A stretch of DNA of 7,047 nt from Candidatus Omnitrophota bacterium (GCA_030692055.1 JAUYCY010000185.1:1-7047), one strand, 5' to 3'; positions 1 to 4,920 are shown, counted from the first letter of the stretch. A program made the numbers and translations. Notes: generated by a model not told the origin, from the sequence alone.

Positions 1-111
1 AATGCCGCAAGTTGTGACAGGATAATCTTTGCTATTTTCAACCATTTAAACAAACACTGGAAGGAACACCCTTGTAAGAAGTTTAATCAACTAGGGGCTG
101 ATACACTATGA
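1..111 (+). CDS. possible 3' end of a gene cut by the window edge
   Basis: Reading frame 1 is open from the first base for 36 codons and stops at TGA 109-111. The peptide ends in GADTL and is rich in His, Lys, Cys and Asn. I do not recognise a family. An open stretch this short can occur by chance in AT-rich DNA, so it is only a candidate C-terminus. No start codon or ribosome site lies within it, as expected if the gene begins outside the window. Confidence 0.3.
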   Translation, partial: NAASCDRIIFAIFNHLNKHWKEHPCKKFNQLGADTL

Positions 112-155
112 GGACTTACACACTTTTGCTTGCGTTACCCATTTAGCTGCGTTAA

Positions 156-184
156 TTGACAAACCTAACGATATATGGTATATT
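156..184 (+). promoter_or_regulatory. sigma-70 promoter for the first PilZ gene
   Basis: TTGACA (156-161) and TATATT (179-184) are separated by exactly 17 bases. Transcription would begin near 190-191. That is downstream of the ATG at 188 but just upstream of the in-frame ATG at 197, which implies a leaderless or about 6-base leader message. The match to consensus is seen directly; the start point is inferred. Confidence 0.75.
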
Positions 185-196
185 ATAATGAAATAT

Positions 197-511
197 ATGG
201 ATGAACGAAGAAAAAACCCAAGAGCATATGTGTCTTTTCCGATAGAATGTAATTTACTCCCCAAAGGTGATTATTTCTATACCGTAAGTAAGGATTTAAG
301 TATAGGCGGCGCTAGGATTTTATCCAATGAGTTTATTTCTAAAAATAATTGCCTTAAATTAAATATAAATTTTATTGACAAGGTTGTAGATTTAAAAGCA
401 AAAATAGTATGGTGCAATAAAGAAAGAGTAGCAGAAAGATATGCCGCTGGCTTAGAATTTCAGGAGCTTAGCGACGAGAATAAACGCTATCTTTATTCAA
501 TCCTTAGGTAA
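197..511 (+). CDS. single-domain PilZ protein (cyclic-di-GMP receptor)
   Basis: A protein of 104 residues (107 if ATG 188 is used) consisting of one PilZ domain. The binding signature is intact: RxxxR at R5-R9 and DxSxGG at D33, S35, G37-G38, followed by beta strands ending in a GLEF motif. PilZ domains bind a cyclic-di-GMP dimer and change contacts with a partner. There is no output domain or membrane segment, so this is probably a cytosolic adaptor. I prefer ATG 197 because the promoter's -10 box ends at 184, and because the resulting MDERRKNPR start lines up with MEEKRKYPR of the second PilZ gene. No Shine-Dalgarno site precedes either ATG. The next gene starts 2 bases after the stop, indicating an operon. 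Confidence 0.9.
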   Translation: MDERRKNPRAYVSFPIECNLLPKGDYFYTVSKDLSIGGARILSNEFISKNNCLKLNINFIDKVVDLKAKIVWCNKERVAERYAAGLEFQELSDENKRYLYSILR

Positions 512-513
512 AT

Positions 514-663
514 ATGGCAAAAAGCGAAGAAAAAAGAAGAAATTGTGTGGCATGTAACAAGTCCTTAAAACGCGTAAAATGGTTCTATAGAAACGGCGGC
601 TATTTCTGCAATAAAAACTGTTTTAAGGAACACCTCAAGAAAAAACAATCCCCTCAGGGCTAA
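514..663 (+). CDS. 49-residue zinc-ribbon protein between two PilZ genes
   Basis: A small lysine/arginine-rich protein of 49 residues. It has four cysteines in the pattern C11-x2-C14-x17-C32-x3-C36 around an aromatic core (WFY at 23-25, YFC at 30-32). This spacing resembles treble-clef or TRASH-like zinc sites, so zinc or nucleic-acid/protein binding is likely; the exact role is unknown. It starts 2 bases after the first PilZ stop, and its TAA (661-663) shares a base with the ATG of the second PilZ gene (TAATG). That arrangement strongly supports a real, translationally coupled gene despite its size. Basic residues at both ends would fit RNA or DNA contact, but that is inference. Confidence 0.8.
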   Translation: MAKSEEKRRNCVACNKSLKRVKWFYRNGGYFCNKNCFKEHLKKKQSPQG

Positions 664-1043
664 TGGAAGAAAAAAGAAAATATCCGCGTCTAAAAGATTG
701 TCTCTCTATAACTTTATCAGAGTCACAATGGGATATCGCAACTGAGACTACCAATATTAGTGCCAGTGGCGCCTATTGCGCTATTGATAAGCCTATGAAG
801 TTGATGACTAAATTAAGTATCACACTTTTTGTTCCTTTAGAAAATAAACGTAAAAAAGAATTAAGAAAGGTAACTTGTAACGGTGTGGTTGTTAGAAATG
901 AGCGTACTAAGTATAATGGCAAATATCCTTATTATGTCGGGATATATTTTAATGAGATACGAAAAACGGACAGAAAACTTCTTCTTTCCTATATCAACTC
1001 TTTCCTTAAAACAGCAGATTCTCCGAGACTTCCTCAAAACTAA
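663..1043 (+). CDS. second single-domain PilZ protein
   Basis: A 126-residue PilZ protein with both binding motifs intact: RxxxR at R5-R9 and NxSxxG at N31, S33, G36. The domain continues with a VxxNGVVVRNE strand and a YYVGIYFNEI strand near its end, then a short alpha helix. The last dozen residues look unstructured. The start overlaps the previous stop (TAATG), so translation probably depends on ribosomes from the zinc-ribbon gene. The protein shares little sequence with the first PilZ beyond the motifs, so the pair is not a recent duplication. A 63-base folded repeat begins exactly at its stop codon. Likely a cyclic-di-GMP-dependent adaptor; the partner is unknown. Confidence 0.9.
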   Translation: MEEKRKYPRLKDCLSITLSESQWDIATETTNISASGAYCAIDKPMKLMTKLSITLFVPLENKRKKELRKVTCNGVVVRNERTKYNGKYPYYVGIYFNEIRKTDRKLLLSYINSFLKTADSPRLPQN

Positions 1044-1103
1044 TCAACCAGTCTCCGCGGCAAGTGAGCGGAGTATGTTCTATACTAATATTGTCACTGG
1101 TTC
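1041..1103 (+). repeat. folded 63-bp repeat, copy 1
   Basis: This is nearly identical to 6853-6914. Arms AACCAGT (1046-1052) and ACTGGTT (1096-1102) can close a stem. Inside are CTCCGC/GCGGAG (1053-1058 with 1068-1073) and AGTAT-GTTCT-ATACT. The difference from copy 2 lies mainly in the hairpin loop. It begins at the PilZ stop codon. It is a non-coding element, perhaps a REP- or MITE-like repeat. Confidence 0.75.
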
Positions 1104-1152
1104 ATTCATTGCCTTGGAATGAGGTCAACTACGTTTACGATTTCGGCTTCAT

Positions 1153-1172
1153 CCCCGTAGCAAACCACGGGG
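1153..1172. repeat. short GC-rich inverted repeat before the DUF4416 gene
   Basis: CCCCGT (1153-1158) pairs with ACGGGG (1167-1172) around an 8-base loop. It has no T-run on either side, so it is not a typical terminator. It resembles the other CCCCG-type hairpins at 1925-1941 and 3392-3416. Confidence 0.6.
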
Positions 1173-1193
1173 TAAACGCCTGAGAGAGAATAA

Positions 1194-1730
1194 ATGCTTG
1201 CGATAAGAATGCCTTCGCCGGTAAAATTAATATGCGGTGTTATATATTCAAAGGAGGAGGTATATCAACGCGTAAAGGAAATTTTACAAAGAAAGTTTGG
1301 CGAAATTGATTTAGAAAGCGAAAAAATAGACTTCTATTTTACGGATTACTACGATAAAGAAATGGGTGCTCCTTTATATAGGAAGTTTATTTCTTTTAGG
1401 AGGCTTAAAGACGCTACTATTCTGGTAGGTATCAAACTTTTCTGCATAAAAGTGGAAAGAAAGTTATCGAAAGATGGGCATAGGCAAATAAATATAGACC
1501 CCGGCTATCTAAATGACGCAAAATTTGTTCTCGCCACAACTAAGGATTATGCCCACCGTATATATTTAGGAAAAGGTATTTATGCCGAAGTGACGCTTCG
1601 CTACGGTAACGGAATTTTCTACGATTTTCCTACTACCTACCCTGACTACTGCAGTCCGCAATATAAAAAAGTATTACTCGCCGTAAGGAAAATTTACCAT
1701 GAGCAAGCCAAAGATTTATCTAGAAAATAA
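1194..1730 (+). CDS. DUF4416 family protein
   Basis: A 178-residue soluble protein, the usual length for DUF4416. Recognisable family stretches are PVKLICGVIYS (9-19), the FTDYYDKEMG box (49-58), IDPGYL (101-106), and the highly conserved LATTKDYAHRIYLGKG (113-128) followed by IYAEVTLRYG. The biochemical role of the family is unknown; conserved Asp, Tyr and His residues suggest an enzyme, but this is inference. ATG 1194 follows GAGAGAG at 1183-1189, a weak ribosome site; ATG 1209 (residue 6) is an alternative. The radical SAM gene follows after a repeat-filled gap of about 280 bases, so joint transcription is possible but not shown. Confidence 0.88.
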   Translation: MLAIRMPSPVKLICGVIYSKEEVYQRVKEILQRKFGEIDLESEKIDFYFTDYYDKEMGAPLYRKFISFRRLKDATILVGIKLFCIKVERKLSKDGHRQINIDPGYLNDAKFVLATTKDYAHRIYLGKGIYAEVTLRYGNGIFYDFPTTYPDYCSPQYKKVLLAVRKIYHEQAKDLSRK

Positions 1731-1746
1731 AGCTCCGCGGGCTAAT

Positions 1747-1849
1747 CCTTCGACTTTGCTCAGGATGGTTCGAAGGAATGGTGAGCGTCCTTCGACTACA
1801 CTCAGGACAGCCCTGAGCGAACGAAGTAAGTCGAATGGGCGTAGTCGAA
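1747..1849. repeat. cluster of TTCGAC-CTCAGG palindromic repeats
   Basis: CCTTCGACTTTGCTCAGG begins at 1747. A second copy, CCTTCGACTACACTCAGG, begins at 1789 and is followed by its inverted partner CCCTGAG (1811-1817) and GTCGAA (1830-1835 and 1844-1849). This is a dispersed repeat type found between genes in many environmental bacteria. A related copy lies at 2974-3022. Translated in frame it gives the repeat-derived peptide STTLRTALSERSKSNG. Confidence 0.85.
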
Positions 1850-1924
1850 CCAAAGCCCATGGTTTCTCACATACGCTACGCGGGGAGGAACCTATCCCGG
1901 CTATTTCGTCGGAAAAATCCCTGT

Positions 1925-1980
1925 CCCGACCAAACGTCGGGGCCGGCCACGTTTGCGGCAGTTCCGATACAATTATCGGA
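1925..1980. repeat. two adjacent small hairpins upstream of the radical SAM gene
   Basis: CCCGAC (1925-1930) pairs with GTCGGG (1936-1941). TCCGATA (1963-1969) pairs with TATCGGA (1974-1980) around a CAAT loop. Neither is followed by a convincing T-run. With the TTCGAC repeats they fill most of the gap between the DUF4416 stop and residue 1 of the radical SAM domain. Confidence 0.65.
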
Positions 1981-2013
1981 GCGGTTTTATCGCGTCGGGA
2001 TAAAATAAAAGTA

Positions 2014-2928
2014 TTGAACGAGAAAGTTAAAATTTTCTATAAAAGATTAGAAAAATGTGATCTTTGCCCTCGAAATTGTAAAGTGAATCGTTTAAAGGGG
2101 CACTTAGGCTATTGCGGCATAGGTAAAGATATTATTCTTTATGCTGCTTTTTTACATAAAGGCGAGGAACCTCCGATTAGCGGAAAAGCTGGTAGTGGAA
2201 CTATATTTTTTTCCGGATGCAATCTCAAATGTATTTTCTGTCAAAACCATAAATTTTCCCACGTATTACAAGGAAAAATTATAAAAGAGAAGGAACTGGC
2301 AGCGTTGATGCTTAGGCTTCAGGATAAAGGGGCGCATAATATAAACCTTGTAACCCCAACCCATGTTCTACCGCAGCTGCTAAAGTCACTCTTAATCGCC
2401 TCTGGCAAGGGTCTTGTGATACCTATTGTGTATAATACTTCTGGATACGAGAAAGTAGGGGTCGTAGAAGATATCGGCGAGATAGTAGATGTATACTTGG
2501 CAGACATGAAGTATACAACTGGACTTTTAGCCAAGAAATACTCTAATGCCTCAGATTACCCTTTGTTTAATCAAGAAAGCATCAAAAGGATGTATATGCA
2601 GAAGAAAAAAGCCTCGTTTCACGGTTCTTTATTAGAGAAAGGCTTAATTATACGTCATTTAGTTCTTCCTAGCTACATAGAGGAGTCAAAGAAGGTTATT
2701 TCCTGGATAAGAAAACATACCCCTCAGGCATTTGTCAGCGTAATGTTTCAGTACCAGCCATATTTTAAGGCAAATGGTTATCCTGAAATAAACCGTAGAA
2801 TAAATAACACTGAATACCAAGAAATAAAGGATTTTATAGAAACCATAGGGCTAGAGGGGTGGGTTCAGGACTTAACCCCTAAAGAAGAGCTCGCAGGGGT
2901 ATATTTTGATACGTTCGGCGGCGCATAA
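2014..2928 (+). CDS. PflX-like radical SAM iron-sulfur protein
   Basis: This resembles the COG1313 / PflX group annotated as putative pyruvate formate-lyase activating enzymes. From TTG 2014 it is 304 residues. A cysteine cluster C15-x2-C18-x3-C22 with C34 opens the protein, then HKGEEPPISG (48-57) and GSGTIFFSGCNLKCIFCQN. The latter contains the radical SAM CxxxCxxC motif at C69, C73 and C76, which would bind a 4Fe-4S cluster and S-adenosylmethionine. The substrate is unknown. The same frame is open back to ATG 1699, but residues 1-105 of that longer form come from palindromic repeats, and that ATG lies inside the DUF4416 gene. I therefore place the start at or near TTG 2014, where family similarity begins; the ribosome site is poor, so this start is uncertain. 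Confidence 0.85.
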   Translation: MNEKVKIFYKRLEKCDLCPRNCKVNRLKGHLGYCGIGKDIILYAAFLHKGEEPPISGKAGSGTIFFSGCNLKCIFCQNHKFSHVLQGKIIKEKELAALMLRLQDKGAHNINLVTPTHVLPQLLKSLLIASGKGLVIPIVYNTSGYEKVGVVEDIGEIVDVYLADMKYTTGLLAKKYSNASDYPLFNQESIKRMYMQKKKASFHGSLLEKGLIIRHLVLPSYIEESKKVISWIRKHTPQAFVSVMFQYQPYFKANGYPEINRRINNTEYQEIKDFIETIGLEGWVQDLTPKEELAGVYFDTFGGA

Positions 2929-2929
2929 A

Positions 2930-2949
2930 CCTCGCCCTTTATGGCGAGG
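2930..2949 (+). terminator. GC-rich hairpin just after the radical SAM stop
   Basis: CCTCGCC (2930-2936) pairs perfectly with GGCGAGG (2943-2949) around CTTTAT, starting 1 base after the stop codon. There is no T-run, so it is either a weak terminator or an mRNA-stabilising 3' hairpin. Confidence 0.45.
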
Positions 2950-2973
2950 AATATACAGGCGTCGCTCAGTATT

Positions 2974-3022
2974 CCTTCGACAAGCTCAGGATCCCGAGCA
3001 ACGTCGAGGGGCAACCCTGAGC
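2974..3022. repeat. TTCGAC-CTCAGG palindromic repeat, downstream copy
   Basis: CCTTCGACAAGCTCAGG (2974-2990) is followed by CCTGAGC (3016-3022), which pairs with GCTCAGG (2984-2990). A degenerate inner arm containing CCCGAG and GTCGAGGGG lies between. Same family as the cluster at 1747-1849. Confidence 0.8.
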
Positions 3023-3207
3023 AAACCCCGTGCTTTACAGATTGGGTCATATCAGCGCCTGAACACTGGTTTGCACAATATATAGACGCAAATTTGATTG
3101 CGATTAGGGGATATTTCTATATGTTGTGTTTTTTTATAATAAAAATTTGATTTGACCCAGCCTGTTTAGCGCGGGGATGAATGCGCCAAAGATTATCCCG
3201 ACAAGGT

Positions 3208-3308
3208 CGCGGAAATTACCCCGAGAAATCCGGAGGATTTCTGGGACTTGGTCCTCGGAATTTCCTCCTTCGGTAGGAAATTCCAGAGGGTCGAAGAGAA
3301 TTTCCGCG
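3208..3308. repeat. 101-bp nested palindrome (three-way-junction fold)
   Basis: A perfect 10-bp outer stem, CGCGGAAATT (3208-3217) with AATTTCCGCG (3299-3308), encloses two hairpins. The first is AGAAATCC/GGATTTCT (3224-3231 with 3235-3242). The second is GGAATTTCCT/AGGAAATTCC (3257-3266 with 3275-3284), extended by CCTC/GAGG. All arms share a GGAAATTCC-like core. No coding support on either strand. Confidence 0.8.
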
Positions 3309-3316
3309 TATATAGT

Positions 3317-3361
3317 CCACCAGGACACCCTGCTGGGTAGCCCAACAGGGCATCCTGGTGG
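3317..3361. repeat. 45-bp imperfect palindrome of the CCCAACAGGG family
   Basis: CCACCAGGA (3317-3325) pairs with TCCTGGTGG (3353-3361). CCCTG pairs with CAGGG inside, and GGG/CCC closes a TAG loop. Read on the minus strand the left arm gives CCCAGCAGGGTGTCCTGGTGG, very close to the single unit at 4513-4537. Confidence 0.8.
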
Positions 3362-3391
3362 ATAGCCGAGTCGGGAACATTCAGAGAAACC

Positions 3392-3416
3392 ACCCCGACT
3401 TATTATCGGGGTGGAG
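3392..3416. repeat. 9-bp hairpin upstream of the DUF2062 gene
   Basis: CCACCCCGA and TCGGGGTGG are perfectly complementary around a 7-base AT-rich loop. It sits about 35 bases before the DUF2062 start. There is no clean T-run after it, so it is more likely another repeat arm than a terminator. Confidence 0.65.
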
Positions 3417-3449
3417 ATTCATTTCTAGTAAAGTTATTTCGGGGAAAAT

Positions 3450-3956
3450 ATGATATTTCCAAAGAAAAAAAAGAAAAATCTTTCTATTGAGCGATTCCTA
3501 AAACTTATTTTTATAAAACTTTTTAGGGTTAATGATACCCCTCAAAAAGTAGCGTTTGGCTTAGGGCTAGGAGTGTTTTCAGGAGTTATGCCTGGGACAG
3601 GGCCTTTGGCAGCGTTATTTTTAGCCTCACTATTGAGGGTAAATAAATCTAGCGCATTGCTAGGAGGGATACTTACCAATACCTGGTCAATTATACCTAT
3701 CTTAGGGATATCAATTAAGGTAGGTGCGGCTGTAACGGGTCTGTGCTGGCAGGATGTCAATCGGTCCTGGCAAGCTTTTTTAGCACATTTTCACCTGTCG
3801 GATTTATTTAAACTATCTATTTTAAAAGTAATAATGCCAGTTATCATAGGGTACTTTTTGGTTGCTCTTATTAGCGGCGTATTGGCGTATATAATTATAT
3901 TACCAATACTTAACTGGTTAAGATATAGAAAGCTAAAAAAAACAGCAAGATCATAG
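3450..3956 (+). CDS. DUF2062 family membrane protein
   Basis: A 168-residue protein with a Lys-rich N-terminus (5-9) and about three hydrophobic segments (roughly 35-62, 69-97 and 124-152), so it is an inner-membrane protein. The family signature is clear: TPQKVAFGLGLGVFSGVMPG at 30-49, then LRVNKSSALLGG and the TNTWSIIPI segment. DUF2062 has no settled biochemical function; members often occur near envelope or glycosyltransferase genes, but no such genes are seen here. GGGG at 3441-3444 lies 5 bases before ATG 3450 and supports the start. No clear promoter was found; upstream DNA is palindrome-rich. It ends 31 bases before the riboswitch promoter. Confidence 0.88.
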   Translation: MIFPKKKKKNLSIERFLKLIFIKLFRVNDTPQKVAFGLGLGVFSGVMPGTGPLAALFLASLLRVNKSSALLGGILTNTWSIIPILGISIKVGAAVTGLCWQDVNRSWQAFLAHFHLSDLFKLSILKVIMPVIIGYFLVALISGVLAYIIILPILNWLRYRKLKKTARS

Positions 3957-3987
3957 CATTTTTAACTTCATTTTTAGCATTATTACC

Positions 3988-4016
3988 TTGAAAAAAAGAT
4001 AAAAATATTGTATATT
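3988..4016 (+). promoter_or_regulatory. sigma-70 promoter of the riboswitch transcript
   Basis: TTGAAA (3988-3993) and TATATT (4011-4016) are spaced by exactly 17 bases. The expected first base is about 4023, which is the first base of the sequence GCCGATAAGGG that can pair either within the aptamer or with the terminator. Confidence 0.8.
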
Positions 4017-4022
4017 CTAATT

Positions 4023-4173
4023 GCCGATAAGGGTAAACCCGAAGAAATTCGGGGGCGCAAAGCCACAGGCCTAAAGTAGCGTAACAAGCCGTTGCTCAAA
4101 AATGGAAGATTCGCCAAGGGCGAGGGGCAAGTGAGGCAGTTGGCGTTATTACGGCGGCTGGGTTGCAAGTCGG
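4023..4173 (+). ncRNA. class I cyclic-di-GMP (GEMM-I) riboswitch aptamer
   Basis: The conserved core is unmistakable: GGTAAACC (4032-4039); a perfect hairpin CCCGAA-GAAA-TTCGGG with its GAAA docking tetraloop (4038-4053); then GCAAAGCCACAGGCCTAA (4057-4074); and, on the 3' side, GGCTGGGTTGC (4156-4166). P1 can form from CCGAT (4024-4028) and GTCGG (4169-4173). P3 begins with CAG/CTG (4066-4068 with 4158-4160), a paired change from the common CGG/CCG. By my alignment the base contacting one ligand guanine is G4032, the stacking A is A4059 and the pairing C is C4166, which favours cyclic-di-GMP over cyclic AMP-GMP. P3 is unusually long, making the domain about 150 nt. Confidence 0.92.
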
Positions 4174-4182
4174 AGGTAAATT

Positions 4183-4208
4183 GGGCCCTTATCGGCCCTT
4201 TTGTTTTT
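4183..4208 (+). terminator. intrinsic terminator (riboswitch expression platform)
   Basis: GGGCC (4183-4187) pairs with GGCCC (4194-4198) around CTTATC, followed by TTTTGTTTTT (4199-4208). Bases 4186-4196 are perfectly complementary to 4023-4033, so pairing with the RNA 5' end would break both this hairpin and aptamer P1. That arrangement predicts termination when the ligand is bound. Confidence 0.75.
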
Positions 4209-4534
4209 ATATACCCACCTTAAATAAGCAAATATTCCCAAAAGTTCAGTTTATTGTCCGGCTCGTTATCGTGCGATTTACCTGATTTTTGAGAAAGGCG
4301 GCGGGAATAAAGCGGCTACAAAAGTAAGCAAATATAGCTAGAGGTAAGAATCCCTTTTTAAATTCACAGTTTTTTTAAGAAATCCCAAAACCCCTGTACT
4401 TATTAGCATTTCCGATAATTCTGCCTATATATAAAAGTTAACATAAGATATATTATAGGAAGTAAGATATATTCTCTTTCCTGAGGCTCTTTTATGTTGT
4501 AGGATCAAACTACCCAACAGGGTGTTCTGTTGGA
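4209..4534. other. 326-bp region after the riboswitch with no gene
   Basis: No open frame longer than about a dozen codons with a usable start was found on the plus strand, so the riboswitch has no visible target. The region is AT-rich. It contains an 11-base direct repeat TAAGATATATT (4444-4454 and 4463-4473) and ends in the hairpin at 4513. Its right end is shared with the 3' end of the convergent ribbon-helix-helix gene. Confidence 0.75.
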
Positions 4535-4537
4535 CTA
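4513..4537. repeat. CCCAACAGGG-family hairpin at the end of the minus-strand gene
   Basis: CCAACAG (4514-4520) pairs with CTGTTGG (4527-4533) around GGTGTT. The unit matches both arms of the palindrome at 3317-3361. Its last three bases, CTA, form the stop codon of the minus-strand gene, so the repeat may have supplied that gene's end. It could act as a weak bidirectional terminator, but it lacks T-runs. Confidence 0.7.
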
Positions 4538-4744
4538 GGCTAGCTGTACGGCTAGATTAGAGTTAACTGGGCTGGTATTGTGAATATTAAGAAAATCTAG
4601 AAGAATCTTTCTGATGTAAACTGACGGTTCCAGGTGGGCTTTTTGCGCCCAATTAAGAACTTCAACCCACTGGTCTCTTGTTAGGCGGACATTAATAGTT
4701 TTTGTATATTTGATGGTTTTATTCGGCCTACCTTTTTTAGTCAT
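4535..4744 (-). CDS. small ribbon-helix-helix (Arc/MobC-like) DNA-binding protein
   Basis: A 69-residue basic protein. After a Lys-rich start it has a beta strand TKTINVRLT (14-22), then helices DQWVEVLNWAQKAHL and PSVYIRKILLDFL (40-52). This is the layout of ribbon-helix-helix DNA-binding proteins, and the PSxYIRxIL stretch resembles plasmid mobilisation and antitoxin-type regulators. It probably binds DNA as a dimer and may repress its own promoter. The start is firm: AAGGAG (bases 4751-4756 on this strand) lies 6 bases before ATG 4744. No toxin or relaxase gene is next to it. The last residues (SNLAVQLA) come from a CTAGCC-containing stretch next to a repeat, so the original C-terminus may have been altered. 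Confidence 0.8.
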   Translation of the reverse strand: MTKKGRPNKTIKYTKTINVRLTRDQWVEVLNWAQKAHLEPSVYIRKILLDFLNIHNTSPVNSNLAVQLA

Positions 4745-4821
4745 TTTGTTCTCCTTTTTACTTGGAAATGGTTAAGCTTATATTTTTGAGTATACAATAA
4801 ACCACTAAAAAACACGAAAAA

Positions 4822-4850
4822 AGTATAGCATAGAAAAGTCCCCTTGTAAA
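4822..4850 (-). promoter_or_regulatory. sigma-70 promoter of the ribbon-helix-helix gene
   Basis: On the minus strand, TTTACA (4850-4845) and TATACT (4827-4822) are 17 bases apart. Transcription should start near 4815, leaving a leader of about 70 bases to ATG 4744. A second TATACT at 4795-4790 in the leader could be part of an operator. Confidence 0.75.
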
Positions 4851-4879
4851 GAATAATATTTATCTACTATTTTATGGTA

Positions 4880-4920
4880 TAGGAAAGTATACCCTAACGG
4901 GCACAAGTAAAACTTTCCTA
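4880..4920. repeat. nested inverted repeat upstream of the ribbon-helix-helix promoter
   Basis: TAGGAAAGT (4880-4888) is perfectly complementary to ACTTTCCTA (4912-4920). Inside, CCC-TAAC-GGG (4892-4901) can form a second small hairpin. It lies about 30 bases upstream of the -35 box, so it could be an operator or a repeat remnant. Confidence 0.6.

Larger units (their letters stand above)
2929..3449. other. 521-bp gene-free region packed with palindromes
   Basis: No convincing gene lies between the radical SAM and DUF2062 genes. It contains a hairpin at 2930, a TTCGAC-CTCAGG repeat at 2974, an AT-rich stretch at 3075-3150, a nested palindrome at 3208-3308, a 45-bp palindrome at 3317-3361 and a 9-bp hairpin at 3392-3416. 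Several short frames are open on both strands, but they only translate palindromic repeats. Confidence 0.8.

Noticed and set aside
1041..1103. Integron attC site
   Set aside because: The arms AACCAGT/ACTGGTT superficially resemble attC ends, but there is no proper RYYYAAC/GTTRRRY pair with the expected spacer pattern, and no integrase or cassette array.
883..1122. Open frame on the plus strand overlapping the end of the second PilZ gene
   Set aside because: It lies in another frame of a well-supported PilZ gene and runs into the folded repeat; no family-like sequence.
2319..2534. Minus-strand open frame inside the radical SAM gene
   Set aside because: Fully antisense to a conserved coding region, without recognisable domains.
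2865..3393. Several 60-70 codon frames on both strands between the radical SAM and DUF2062 genes
   Set aside because: They translate palindromic repeats (hence similar peptides on both strands), have no ribosome sites and overlap one another.
3542..3760. Minus-strand frame inside the DUF2062 gene
   Set aside because: Antisense to a protein with a clear family signature; a shadow frame.
3983..4168. Minus-strand frame covering the riboswitch
   Set aside because: The plus-strand promoter and conserved aptamer explain this sequence; the frame has no family resemblance.
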